From NCBI GenBank assembly GCA_002506105.1, contig DAWU01000050.1:1-64000 (forward strand): 64,000 bases of DNA. Reading direction: 5' to 3'. A program made the translations under genes and the position numbers. Shown in pieces: positions 8,877 through 16,697 of the stretch (positions within the stretch are counted from its first letter, which is position 1; each line of letters starts with the position of its first letter). This DNA comes from Methanolinea sp. UBA275. Its GTDB lineage: Archaea; Halobacteriota; Methanomicrobia; Methanomicrobiales; Methanospirillaceae. Under the pieces are notes generated by a model, which ran no database searches, had not been told where the DNA came from, and worked only from the letters and a program-made list of their open reading frames with translations.

Positions 8877-9305
8877 TTAGGTTGTCCCTTCGTGAGACGG
8901 ATCATCAATGATTTCAACGGTTCCTTTCTCTCCATCTACACGGACGAGAACGCCATCCTGGAGCGTTGAAAGGCCGCCTTCGAGGCGATCTACCAGCGGG
9001 ATGCTGCCAATAATTGCCCCGGTCGCGATGATCGGTTCAGCCTCCTCGTTGATCATTGCTGCCGGGGCCTTTCCATTTTTACCGAGGGCATAGATGATAT
9101 AGGAACCAACAGTCGAGCCCTTGCCATGGGGAAAGACAAGCACCCTTCCGCAGATGAACTCCCCTTCGAGGGGATGGCCGCTCTCAACAATCTTCCCCGA
9201 CTCGGGATCGACCCCTGAGAGGAACGAAATGGGTGCCGGGCTCTTCAATACCGGTCCGGTTCCGACGCCCTTCGAAATGCTGCGACCCCTTATGAGCACG
9301 ATCAC
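8877..9305 (-). CDS. Phosphomevalonate dehydratase small subunit (aconitase X swivel, DUF126)
   Basis: A 142-residue swivel-domain protein of the aconitase X type. In archaea the DUF126 and DUF521 subunits together form the phosphomevalonate dehydratase of the modified mevalonate pathway to isoprenoid lipids. Family features include the glycine-rich N-terminus RGRSISKGVGTGPVL, then GRVLVFPHGKGSTVGSYIIY and EAEPIIATGAIIGSIPLVD. Translation probably starts at GTG 9305, with a TATA-like TTATATCT about 28 bases upstream, so the mRNA may be leaderless. The large subunit is not in this window. It diverges from the PAN-like gene at 9344. Confidence 0.85.
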   Translation of the reverse strand: MIVLIRGRSISKGVGTGPVLKSPAPISFLSGVDPESGKIVESGHPLEGEFICGRVLVFPHGKGSTVGSYIIYALGKNGKAPAAMINEEAEPIIATGAIIGSIPLVDRLEGGLSTLQDGVLVRVDGEKGTVEIIDDPSHEGTT

Positions 9306-9343
9306 ACCACATAAATGTAGGGAACTCCAGATATAATGGTAGC

Positions 9344-10507
9344 ATGGATGAGAGCGTCATACAGAACGCAGGAACCGATGCGGAACTCAAACACCAGCTG
9401 AAGGTTCAGGATCTCGAATCCCAGCTCCTCGACCTGAAAGTCAAGAATGACGAGATCCTGCGTGAGAATGCGCAGCTCAAGAGAGAAAATAACCAGCTCA
9501 AGCGGATGCCTCTTTTTGTGGCAGTTGTGGTTGATCTCATCGACAAGGGAGAGGTGTACCTGCGTCAACAGGGAAACAACCAGGAGTACCTGACCCACGT
9601 CAACGACGAGATCTACCAGCAGCTCAAGCCGGGCACCAAGGTCGCGGTCAACAATGCCCTCTCTATCGTGAAGATCGTGGGGAATATCTTCGATTCGAGG
9701 GTCAGGGTGATGGAACTCGAGGAGTCACCTGATATCACGTTCGATAACATCGGGGGCCTTGAAAAGGAGATCGAGGAGGTCCGTGAAGCGGTCGAGTATC
9801 CCCTCACGAAACCGGAGATCTACGTGAGGGTTGGTGTCGAACCCCCAAAGGGAATCCTCCTCTATGGTTCCCCCGGGACGGGGAAGACTCTTATTGCAAA
9901 GGCCGTCGCACACCAGGCCAGGGCAACCTTCATCAGGATGTCGGGATCCGAGCTGGTGCACAAGTATATCGGAGAGGGCGCCCAGCTGGTCCGGGAGCTC
10001 TTCTCACTTGCACGCGAGAAGGCTCCCTCGATCGTCTTTATAGACGAGATCGATGCTGTAGGGAGTACCCGTACCAATGATGGAACCTCGGGGAGTGCAG
10101 AAGTGCAGCGGACCCTCATGCAGCTCCTTGCCGAGATGGATGGGTTCGATACCCGTGGTGATGTCAGGATTATGGCCGCGACCAACCGCGTCGACATGCT
10201 GGATCCCGCACTTCTGCGGCCCGGCAGGTTCGACCGGGTGATCTCAATACCTCTCCCCGATCCGATAGGGAGGAGGGAGATCCTCAGGATTCACTCGTCA
10301 AAAATGGTGCTTGGCAAAGATGTGGATCTGAATGCGATCGTGGAGATGACGGAAAATGCCACCGGGGCCGAACTCCAGGCAATCTGCAGGGAGGCAGGGA
10401 TGATGGCAGTCAGGAGAGAAGCAAAAACCCTCTCCCAGGATGATTTCACACGGGCGGTCAGGAAGGTCCGGGCGGAGTCGAGCATCGATATGAGAATGTA
10501 CACCTGA
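9344..10507 (+). CDS. pan: Proteasome-activating nucleotidase, paralogue 1
   Basis: A 387-residue AAA+ ATPase of the PAN/Rpt group, which unfolds proteins and feeds them to the 20S proteasome. A coiled coil spans about residues 12-55 and an OB-type subdomain about 56-115. The AAA module follows with Walker A GSPGTGKT (about 174-182), Walker B IVFIDEID (about 229) and arginine finger region LLRPGRFDR. It ends MYT, a good HbYX motif for docking on the proteasome ring. A second PAN lies at 11876-13114 on the opposite strand. Walker A has Ser where most PANs have Pro. Confidence 0.93.
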   Translation: MDESVIQNAGTDAELKHQLKVQDLESQLLDLKVKNDEILRENAQLKRENNQLKRMPLFVAVVVDLIDKGEVYLRQQGNNQEYLTHVNDEIYQQLKPGTKVAVNNALSIVKIVGNIFDSRVRVMELEESPDITFDNIGGLEKEIEEVREAVEYPLTKPEIYVRVGVEPPKGILLYGSPGTGKTLIAKAVAHQARATFIRMSGSELVHKYIGEGAQLVRELFSLAREKAPSIVFIDEIDAVGSTRTNDGTSGSAEVQRTLMQLLAEMDGFDTRGDVRIMAATNRVDMLDPALLRPGRFDRVISIPLPDPIGRREILRIHSSKMVLGKDVDLNAIVEMTENATGAELQAICREAGMMAVRREAKTLSQDDFTRAVRKVRAESSIDMRMYT

Positions 10508-10516
10508 GCGGTCCGC

Positions 10517-10526
10517 TTTTTCTTTT
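10517..10526 (+). terminator. T-rich terminator after PAN paralogue 1
   Basis: The sequence GCGGTCCGC (GCG/CGC dyad) is followed by TTTTTCTTTT, starting 10 bases after the stop codon. This fits an archaeal oligo-T terminator, possibly helped by the small dyad. Confidence 0.5.
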
Positions 10527-10682
10527 GGGTATAGTGACAATCTAGCCACCGACCTTTTTGTCAAACAGAGAATATAATCGCGATATATTGAAGCGAGTTT
10601 CCATGTTGTTTTATGAATATCAGATGATAATTTCGTTTTCAAGGTCAATGTGAATAGTTTTTGATTCGCCGCCGGGGCGCCC

Positions 10683-10708
10683 TTCGGGGGCGGCGGGGTC
10701 AATCGCAT
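10683..10708 (-). repeat. Dispersed 26-bp GC-rich repeat, copy 1
   Basis: On the minus strand this reads ATGCGATTGACCCCGCCG followed by CCCCCGAA. The same 26 bases occur exactly on the plus strand at 29174-29199. Here the repeat overlaps a strong hairpin: CGCCGCC at 10667-10673 pairs with GGCGGCG at 10689-10695 around a TTCG-containing loop. Both copies lie in non-coding gaps. A sequence this long and GC-rich repeated exactly between AT-rich spacers is unlikely by chance. Confidence 0.75.
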
Positions 10709-10951
10709 ATGAGAAGTAAGACCGACAACTCGTACTTTTTTCCCCCAAATTTTAGTCATTGGATTTTTCTTAATTCTTCGTCGTGATTTATAAGTGAGAT
10801 TGGTGGTAACAATGACACTATACCCTTTCTTTTTTCTTATCTAGAGCTTTCATATTATCTCAGTATCTTTCAGATACCCGTATGATCCCAACCCCAGCAT
10901 CGCAGCTTAAACCCTTGCAGGTAGAACCACTCACATATACACGCAGGGCTC

Positions 10952-11437
10952 ATGAAGGTCATTTTCATTCCCAAGAGTGGTGTGCCTCTCTTTGAAACCC
11001 TCCTTGCCTCGGAGACCAGCAGGGATGCTCTCCGGTTTTACCGGCCGGTGCAGACACTTTCGGGGGTTCAGATCTCCATGGCCACCATGGGTGGCGCCCT
11101 CTCACTTGCCTCTGATCTCCGGTGGTATGTACGCAGGTACATGTATGATGTCCTCTTTGAACTCCCGGAAGGAGTGTATTGTACAAGGGCGCTCGCGAAG
11201 GAACTGTACTTCAGCAGGGCAACAATATTGCACACCCGCTGGAAATTCCGGCGTGTGTATGCCATGAAAGACGGGCAGCTGCTCTCTGATGACCCACTCC
11301 CCGTAATCAGGGGAAAACCGGTCCCCGGGCCTCTTCGAAAGGACGACGATGAAGTAATCCTCGAGGTTTGGTGCACGGAAGAAGAATCATATGGACAGAA
11401 AACGAGTGTTGAAGAAAGTGATGAAGAAGAAGAATGA
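10952..11437 (+). CDS. Conserved-looking hypothetical protein with acidic tail
   Basis: A 161-residue cytoplasmic protein that I do not recognise with certainty. It has no signal peptide or membrane segment. The body is mixed alpha/beta (MKVIFIPKSGVPLFETLLA; SLASDLRWYVRRYMYDVLFELPEG), and a segment around residues 70-105 (YCTRALAKELYFSRATILHTRWKFRRVY) could form a helix-turn-helix-like unit. The C-terminus is strongly acidic (EESDEEEE). It sits between the two PAN genes and converges with mscL, which gives no functional hint. Confidence 0.7.
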   Translation: MKVIFIPKSGVPLFETLLASETSRDALRFYRPVQTLSGVQISMATMGGALSLASDLRWYVRRYMYDVLFELPEGVYCTRALAKELYFSRATILHTRWKFRRVYAMKDGQLLSDDPLPVIRGKPVPGPLRKDDDEVILEVWCTEEESYGQKTSVEESDEEEE

Positions 11438-11439
11438 TC

Positions 11440-11745
11440 CTACTTCTTCTCGACTTTGTCCTCTTTTAATACCTTCTTGGCAATCAGGAAGATCACGAAT
11501 GCCACAATGATGAAGTAGATGATATCCGAAAGGAACTGGCCCCAGCTGATCATGACAGGACCGATCGCGAGTTTTGCTGTCTGCCATTCTCCGCCAGGGA
11601 TCAGGGCACCGACGACAGGCATAATGACGTTATCAACAAGGGACTTCACGACCTGGTTTGCGGCCATGCCCATGATAAATGCAATTGCGAGCCCGATGAC
11701 CTTATACTCATAGAGGAAATCCATGAATTCTTTGACCATACTCAT
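11440..11745 (-). CDS. mscL: Large-conductance mechanosensitive channel MscL
   Basis: A 101-residue MscL, a pentameric emergency-release channel that opens on osmotic downshock. The conserved N-terminal amphipathic helix and first membrane span are visible (KEFMDFLYEYKVIGLAIAFIMGMAANQVVKSLVDNVIMP, residues 5-43). A short extracellular loop precedes the second span (LSDIIYFIIVAFVIFLIAKKV), and the tail is charged (KEDKVEKK). The length is slightly shorter than bacterial MscL because of the reduced loop. The start could also be the Met at residue 3. It is monocistronic and convergent with the preceding hypothetical gene. Confidence 0.94.
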   Translation of the reverse strand: MSMVKEFMDFLYEYKVIGLAIAFIMGMAANQVVKSLVDNVIMPVVGALIPGGEWQTAKLAIGPVMISWGQFLSDIIYFIIVAFVIFLIAKKVLKEDKVEKK

Positions 11746-11843
11746 GTTCTTTTCACCTATAAGAGAGAAAATGACCCCTGAATGTAATAAAACCTTGTAT
11801 GGCGCCCTCGTTTTTTTAAAGCCGATTTTCAGGATTTAAAGAG

Positions 11844-11859
11844 AAAAAAAGGAAAAAAA
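11844..11859 (-). terminator. Double oligo-T terminator after PAN paralogue 2
   Basis: Two runs of seven A on the plus strand (11844-11850 and 11853-11859) read as T runs on the minus strand, about 17-32 bases beyond the stop of the PAN gene. Confidence 0.5.
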
Positions 11860-11875
11860 CGAAAGAAATTTTTGT

Positions 11876-13114
11876 TCAGGCAAACATTGCCCCGTACCCG
11901 CTCTTGTAGAGGTGCCGCTCGAAATCAAGTCCTATTTTCTCAATGGCATCGCAGAAGTCTTCCTTTGAGACCGCGTCCCTTTCCCGGCGGATGGCAAACA
12001 TCCCGGCCTCCATGCAGATTGCTTTCAGGTCTGCTCCGTTCTTCCCGTCGGTCATCGCGGCGATCTCTGAGAGATCTACCCCGGGATCGAGGCGCATCTT
12101 CCTCGTGTGCACGTCAAGGATTGCGATCCTTCCGACTGTGTCGGGAAGAGGAATCTCGATAATCCGGTCGAACCTCCCCGGCCTGAGAAGGGCACGGTCC
12201 AGGATGTCGATACGGTTGGTCGCACCGATGATCTTCACATCGCCTCTCCGCTCAAACCCGTCCATGCCGGCCAGGAGCTGCATGAGGGTCCTCTGGACTT
12301 CCCGGTCCCCTGATGTGGTAGCTTCGGTCCGTGATGCACCGACTGCGTCGATTTCATCGATGAAGATAATCGTCGGGGCTTTTTTCCGTGCAAGATCGAA
12401 GAGCTCCCTGACAAGACGGGCCCCCTCGCCGATGTACTTCTGGACGAGCTCGGAACCCACAACCCGGAGGAAATGGGCGTTGGTCTCGTGGGCTACCGCA
12501 CGGGCAAGGAGCGTCTTTCCGGTTCCGGGTGGCCCGTGAAGGAGAACTCCTTTGGGGGGTTCAATTCCTATGCGGTCAAAGAGTTCCGGCTTTTTCAATG
12601 GGAGCTCCACGGCTTCCCTGATCTCGTTGATCTGGAGATCGAGCCCGCCGATATCGGCATAACACTCATCAGGGCTCTCGACGACTTCCATCCCGTAGAT
12701 CTGGGCATCGTAGCTCTCCGGGAGCACATCGATGACCGCAAGGGACTGCTGGTTCAGGGTGCAGCGGACACCGGGTTTCAGTTTTTCCGGGTCGATACAC
12801 ATCGAGCTCCTTACCATGAACCTCGGGCCTGCACTGCTCCTGACAACGACCCTGCCGTTGTCAAGAATGTCGGTGACGGTGCCGATGACAAGCGGAGGAC
12901 TCCGGAGCTGCTCGATCTCGCTCTTCAGTTTCCTGACCTCGCGTTCGTACCGTATCTTCTGGGTCTCGATATAGCGCTTGTCAGATTCGATCTGGCGGAT
13001 CTGCTCGCGCAATTCCAGGTTGCGGGTCTCCATGTTGGTGACCCGGTCCAGCAGACAGCGGTAGAGCTCCTCGGGGTTCTGTGGTTCCTGGGGTTGGCGG
13101 GCGCTTTCCACCAT
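11876..13114 (-). CDS. pan: Proteasome-activating nucleotidase, paralogue 2
   Basis: A 412-residue AAA+ ATPase closer to canonical PAN length. A long N-terminal coiled coil covers about residues 15-72 (rich in E/R/Q heptads), then an OB subdomain ([20 protein letters not shown]) and the AAA module with [18 protein letters not shown] and LLRPGRFDR. The C-terminus is MFA, an aromatic variant of HbYX with Phe for Tyr. In the genome's proteolytic system it would feed unfolded substrates to the 20S core. TATA-like stretches (CTATATACC, CTTTATAGG) precede the start. Two PANs in one window suggest specialised or mixed hexamers. Confidence 0.94.
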   Translation of the reverse strand: MVESARQPQEPQNPEELYRCLLDRVTNMETRNLELREQIRQIESDKRYIETQKIRYEREVRKLKSEIEQLRSPPLVIGTVTDILDNGRVVVRSSAGPRFMVRSSMCIDPEKLKPGVRCTLNQQSLAVIDVLPESYDAQIYGMEVVESPDECYADIGGLDLQINEIREAVELPLKKPELFDRIGIEPPKGVLLHGPPGTGKTLLARAVAHETNAHFLRVVGSELVQKYIGEGARLVRELFDLARKKAPTIIFIDEIDAVGASRTEATTSGDREVQRTLMQLLAGMDGFERRGDVKIIGATNRIDILDRALLRPGRFDRIIEIPLPDTVGRIAILDVHTRKMRLDPGVDLSEIAAMTDGKNGADLKAICMEAGMFAIRRERDAVSKEDFCDAIEKIGLDFERHLYKSGYGAMFA

Positions 13115-13354
13115 TTTTTGTGCCTCAAATAGGTATATAGGGGAAAATGCCTATAAAGATGTTTGCGATGAGTATCCGGTGTTTTTTTTGTACGATCCGG
13201 GTAAAATACCGATATCAGGATTCCATAGGTTGTGGAACTCCAAAAAAGATATGAAATCAGGCGACACACAACGTATCGAACCCAATAGGTATGGAGAGAT
13301 AAGTGCATTGGTGTACTCGAAAAAAAACGCGTGAAATGGGGAGATTCAGGAATT

Positions 13355-13864
13355 ATGCCGAAAGATACTTCACCGAAATGCGAAATGTGCGGTGGGACGA
13401 TCCAGGGCCCCCCAAAAACTGTGAGGGTGGAGGGGGCGGAACTCACTGTCTGTGCCCAGTGTGCCCGGTATGGAACCGAGGTGCAGCGACCCTCAAGGCC
13501 GGAACCACGGACAGGCTCGCCTACCCGCATCGCGACTGCCGCCCCTGCAAGGAGAACCAGGGATGTCTTTGACCTGATCGAGGGGGAAATTGTAGATGAT
13601 TACGGGGAGAGGATCCGAAAAGCACGGATGGAGAAGGGTTTGAGCCAGAAGGATCTCGCGATGCAGCTCAAGGAAAAGGAACTCCTGATCAAGAAGATCG
13701 AGAAGGGGGACCTGATACCCGAGGACGACGTGAGGAGAAAGCTCGAGAAGGCACTTGGGATCCGCCTGATTGACTCTCCTGAAGAGGATGAGAGTATGCG
13801 CAAGGGGGGAAAAGTGGTCCCGACCCTCGGCGATGTAATCTCCCTCAAGAAGGTCCATAAATAA
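13355..13864 (+). CDS. Archaeal multiprotein bridging factor aMBF1
   Basis: A 169-residue transcription or translation cofactor of the aMBF1 family. An N-terminal zinc ribbon (CEMCGG at about residue 8 and CAQCARYG) is joined by a proline-rich linker to a Cro/C1-type helix-turn-helix (YGERIRKARMEKGLSQKDLAMQLKEKELLIKKIEKG). This order is diagnostic of archaeal MBF1. ATG 13355 is chosen because MPKDTSPKCEMC matches the usual start close to the zinc ribbon; a GTG at 13331 is the alternative. It stands between the PAN gene and the aromatic operon. Confidence 0.92.
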   Translation: MPKDTSPKCEMCGGTIQGPPKTVRVEGAELTVCAQCARYGTEVQRPSRPEPRTGSPTRIATAAPARRTRDVFDLIEGEIVDDYGERIRKARMEKGLSQKDLAMQLKEKELLIKKIEKGDLIPEDDVRRKLEKALGIRLIDSPEEDESMRKGGKVVPTLGDVISLKKVHK

Positions 13865-13891
13865 GACCTCCCCTTCCCTCTTTTCACCATA

Positions 13892-13899
13892 TTTATATA
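13892..13899 (+). promoter_or_regulatory. TATA box upstream of an aromatic-rich mini-ORF
   Basis: TTTATATA is centred about 30 bases before an ATG at 13925, so a transcript would begin within a few bases of that codon. It is separate from the TATA element of the aromatic operon 200 bases downstream. Confidence 0.5.
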
Positions 13900-13924
13900 C
13901 TACCTCGTTCCATTCTGTTCTTCA

Positions 13925-13972
13925 ATGCAAGGTGAGTGTTTTTTCGCCGGTGAGGGTTTTTATCCCCGCTAG
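13925..13972 (+). CDS. Possible leaderless 15-codon ORF before the aromatic operon
   Basis: Reads MQGECFFAGEGFYPR and a TAG stop: three Phe and one Tyr in 15 codons. It lies about 30 bases after a good TATA box, fitting a leaderless mRNA. Two T runs within it (GTTTTTTC and GTTTTTAT), each after GGTGAG, could act as archaeal terminators if ribosomes did not shield them. The aromatic operon starts 160 bases further on. This may be a leader peptide or coincidence: the operon also has its own TATA element close to its first ATG. Confidence 0.25.
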   Translation: MQGECFFAGEGFYPR

Positions 13973-14097
13973 CCCCGCGTCCGCACCGTGCATGAGAAAA
14001 ACTGTTCTTTGGAATCTGAAACCAGGAGCTGCGGCTGTAACCCGGCCTCCCCGCTATTCTGGTTATTTTAGGTATTTTTACTGAAATCCATCAGCCA

Positions 14098-14105
14098 TTT
14101 TAAAA
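14098..14105 (+). promoter_or_regulatory. TATA element of the aromatic operon
   Basis: TTTTAAAA is centred 30 bases before the ATG at 14132, predicting a leader of about 5 bases. AGGAGTG just upstream of the ATG could also serve as a ribosome site on longer transcripts. Confidence 0.5.
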
Positions 14106-14131
14106 ATGCGCTGGTTGGATAGGAGTGTTAC

Positions 14132-14923
14132 ATGAGAGGAAAAGAAATCCGTCTGGAAAGAATCATGGACCGGAACACCGGAAAGACGATCATCGTCCCC
14201 ATGGACCACGGGGTGACGAATGGTCCTATTGAAGGTTTGATCGACATGGGGAGGGCTGTTGACCTTGTTGCAACAGGAGGCGCAAATGCCGTGCTCGGCC
14301 ATATCGGGCTCTCGCTGTACGGTCACCGGAAGAGCGGGAGGGACGTGGGACTTATCCTGCACCTGTCCGCAAGTACCTCGATCGGCCCCGATCCGAACGA
14401 GAAAGTGCTGGTCAATTCGGTGAGAAACGCCCTCAAGATGGGGGCTGATGCGGTCTCCATCCATGTGAACATAGGCGCCGACTCGGAAGCCCGGATGCTC
14501 TCGGACCTGGGGCAGGTTGCCATAGAATGTATGGAATGGGGAATGCCCCTCCTTGCCATGATGTACCCGAGGGGAAGAAAGATCAAAGACGAACACGACG
14601 TGGATCACGTCAGCCTTGCCGCCCGGGTTGCAGCAGAGCTCGGGGCAGACCTCGTCAAGACGGTCTACACCGGTGATCCCGACAGCTTCCGCAAGGTTAC
14701 ACGGGGATGCCCGGTTCCTGTGGTGGTAGCGGGGGGATCCAAGACGAGCGATCTTTCCACTCTCGAGATGATCGAGGGTGCCATGCAGGGAGGTGCAGCA
14801 GGGATCTCCATAGGGAGGAATGCATTCCAGCATGCGGCACCGGACCGGTTCATCAGGGCTGCTGCTGAGATCGTGCACCGGGGCAGATCAGCCGATGAAG
14901 CGATGGAGATACTGAGGGAGTGA
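14132..14923 (+). CDS. 2-amino-3,7-dideoxy-D-threo-hept-6-ulosonate synthase family, copy 1
   Basis: A 263-residue TIM-barrel class I aldolase of the ADH synthase/archaeal FBP aldolase family. In methanogens ADH synthase joins 6-deoxy-5-ketofructose 1-phosphate and aspartate semialdehyde, replacing the DAHP route into aromatic synthesis. Visible marks are [15 protein letters not shown] near the N-terminus, HVNIGADSE, the Schiff-base lysine region [12 protein letters not shown], and the phosphate loop VVAGGSK then ISIGRNAFQ. It heads an eight-gene operon and is followed after 5 bases by a paralogue. Which copy makes ADH and which might make the ketosugar is open. Confidence 0.9.
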   Translation: MRGKEIRLERIMDRNTGKTIIVPMDHGVTNGPIEGLIDMGRAVDLVATGGANAVLGHIGLSLYGHRKSGRDVGLILHLSASTSIGPDPNEKVLVNSVRNALKMGADAVSIHVNIGADSEARMLSDLGQVAIECMEWGMPLLAMMYPRGRKIKDEHDVDHVSLAARVAAELGADLVKTVYTGDPDSFRKVTRGCPVPVVVAGGSKTSDLSTLEMIEGAMQGGAAGISIGRNAFQHAAPDRFIRAAAEIVHRGRSADEAMEILRE

Positions 14924-14928
14924 AGAAG

Positions 14929-15714
14929 ATGATTGGAAAAGAGATTCGTATTGAACGTATCATGGACCGGAATACCGGTCGATCGGTGATCGTCCCCATG
15001 GACCATGGGTTTACCCTGGGGCAGATCGATGGGTTGCTTGACATGACCAGGACCATCTCCGAGGTGAGTGAGGGCGGCGCAAACGCGATCGTGCTCCATA
15101 AGGGGATCGTGAAACGCGGGCACCGGAGAAGGGGGAGGGATATCGGCCTGATCATCCATCTCTCGGGAAGCACCTCTCTTAATCCCGACCCGAATGACAA
15201 GGTGCTCGTCTGCACAGTCGAGGAGGCAGTAGCTCTCGGAGCCGATGCAGTATCCATCCACATCAACCTTGGAGCCCCGAACGAGTCCAAGATGCTCGAG
15301 TCCGCGGGGAAAGTGGTGAAGGACTGCAACAGGTGGGGCATTCCGCTCCTTGTGATGATCTACCCGAGAGGGAAGGGTATCGATCCCACGTCACCTGCCA
15401 CAGTGGGGCATTGCGTCAGGGTTGCGGAGGAGCTCGGGGCAGACCTGATCAAGACAAATTACACCGGGGACCCGGTATCTTTCAAGAGAATCGTTACCTC
15501 ATGCTCTGTACCCGTCTTCGTGGCCGGAGGGGAGAAGGCCGGTGACCTGGATACACTCACGAGTATCCAGGACTCGGTCCGGGCTGGAGGGGCGGGTGTC
15601 TGCGTGGGCAGAAATGCCTTCCAGAGAGACAATACCCGCGCCTTCGTAGAGGCGCTCTGCAAGGTGGTGCACAAGGAGACCGATCCTGAGCAGGCGCTCA
15701 GGGAGATGGTATGA
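14929..15714 (+). CDS. 2-amino-3,7-dideoxy-D-threo-hept-6-ulosonate synthase family, copy 2
   Basis: A 261-residue tandem paralogue of the preceding gene, with the same plan: IMDRNTGRSVIVPMDHGFT, HINLGAPNESKM, the lysine region ADLIKTNYTGDP and CVGRNAFQRD. ATG 14929 is chosen over GTG 14920 because it aligns with the paralogue start (MIGKEIRIERIM) and leaves GAGGGAG eight bases upstream. The next gene overlaps by four bases. In Methanocaldococcus two homologues make the ketosugar phosphate and ADH respectively, so this pair may encode both consecutive steps. Confidence 0.9.
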   Translation: MIGKEIRIERIMDRNTGRSVIVPMDHGFTLGQIDGLLDMTRTISEVSEGGANAIVLHKGIVKRGHRRRGRDIGLIIHLSGSTSLNPDPNDKVLVCTVEEAVALGADAVSIHINLGAPNESKMLESAGKVVKDCNRWGIPLLVMIYPRGKGIDPTSPATVGHCVRVAEELGADLIKTNYTGDPVSFKRIVTSCSVPVFVAGGEKAGDLDTLTSIQDSVRAGGAGVCVGRNAFQRDNTRAFVEALCKVVHKETDPEQALREMV

Positions 15715-16697
15715 AGGAGTTCTGGGTTGATGTGCGGCCCTGGAAGAAAGGGATCGCGACCGCAGCCCTTGAGAGCGGTGCGGACACCCTCTTCGCTGAG
15801 AATGCGCAGAAGGTGAAGGCACTGGGCCGGGTCCGCGTGGTCGCTCCTGACGGGGATCTCGTGCCGGACAAGGAGGTATGGGAGATACATATCTCGGACA
15901 AGAAGAGCGAAGAGAGGGCGGCACACCTGGCACAGAGGGGATACGTGGTTGTCAGTGCAGAGGACTGGACCGTGATCCCTCTCGAGAATCTTGTTGCGCA
16001 GGCAGACCGGATCATTGCCTGTGTCCATACCCGGGCTGAGGCGGAACTCGCACTCAATATCCTGGAAAAGGGAGTTGCCGGCATCCTGCTCCAGACTGAC
16101 GACCCGGGGGTGGTCAAGGAGACCGGCGCTTTGATCCAGCGCGGCCAGGAACGATGCAATCTCGTTCCTTTTACGATCACGACAATCCGGCCTGCTGGCA
16201 TGGGGGACCGTGTCTGCGTGGACACCTGTTCGATGATGAAGGAGGGAGAGGGCATGCTGATCGGGAACACCTCGTCAGCATTCCTCCTGGTCCATGCCGA
16301 GACTCTCGAGAATCCCTATGTCGCACCGAGGCCGTTCCGGGTCAACGCGGGCGCGGTGCATGCGTACATCCTGTCACCAGGAGGAAAGACCGCCTACCTG
16401 TCAGATCTTTCTGCAGGGGATCGTGTCATGGTGGCAGGCAAGGACGGCGAGACCCGGGAGGTCACGGTCGGGAGGGTGAAAATCGAACAGCGGCCCCTTC
16501 TCATCGTCGAAGCAGAGGCAAACGGAAAGCCCTACAGCCTGGTTCTCCAGAATGCCGAGACAATACGGCTTGTCGGTGAGGACGGCCGTGCCCGATCCGT
16601 AGTCGAGATCGCCCCTGGCGACCGCGTGCTCGGCTGCACGATGGACGCGGGCCGGCACTTTGGGATGGCAGTAAGGGAGAAGATCCTGGAGAAGTGA
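15711..16697 (+). CDS. 3-dehydroquinate synthase II
   Basis: A 328-residue archaeal DHQ synthase II (AroB'), which oxidatively deaminates and cyclises ADH to 3-dehydroquinate with NAD. The N-terminus KEFWVDVRPWKKGIATAALESGAD and the C-terminal half with RVCVDTCSMMKEGEGMLIG, RPFRVNAGAVHAYIL and GRVKIEQRPLLIVEAE are characteristic. The length is slightly short of some homologues but all conserved blocks are present. ATGA overlap with the upstream aldolase gene implies translational coupling. The tyrA start follows immediately after its stop. Confidence 0.95.
   Translation: MKEFWVDVRPWKKGIATAALESGADTLFAENAQKVKALGRVRVVAPDGDLVPDKEVWEIHISDKKSEERAAHLAQRGYVVVSAEDWTVIPLENLVAQADRIIACVHTRAEAELALNILEKGVAGILLQTDDPGVVKETGALIQRGQERCNLVPFTITTIRPAGMGDRVCVDTCSMMKEGEGMLIGNTSSAFLLVHAETLENPYVAPRPFRVNAGAVHAYILSPGGKTAYLSDLSAGDRVMVAGKDGETREVTVGRVKIEQRPLLIVEAEANGKPYSLVLQNAETIRLVGEDGRARSVVEIAPGDRVLGCTMDAGRHFGMAVREKILEK

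Larger units (their letters stand above)
10508..10951. other. AT-rich 444-bp intergenic region with dyads and a dispersed repeat
   Basis: No convincing gene was found here. It holds the T-rich terminator of the upstream gene, an AT-rich stretch around 10573 (TATAATCGCGATATA), a GC-rich hairpin at 10667-10695 that is part of a dispersed repeat, and the perfect inverted repeat GTATCTTTCAGATAC at 10863-10877. The last lies 75 bases before the next gene and could be an operator. Confidence 0.5.

Noticed and set aside
10573..10587. TATAATCGCGATATA dyad in the gap after PAN
   Set aside because: AT-rich dyads of this size are expected by chance in this gap and no gene starts near it.
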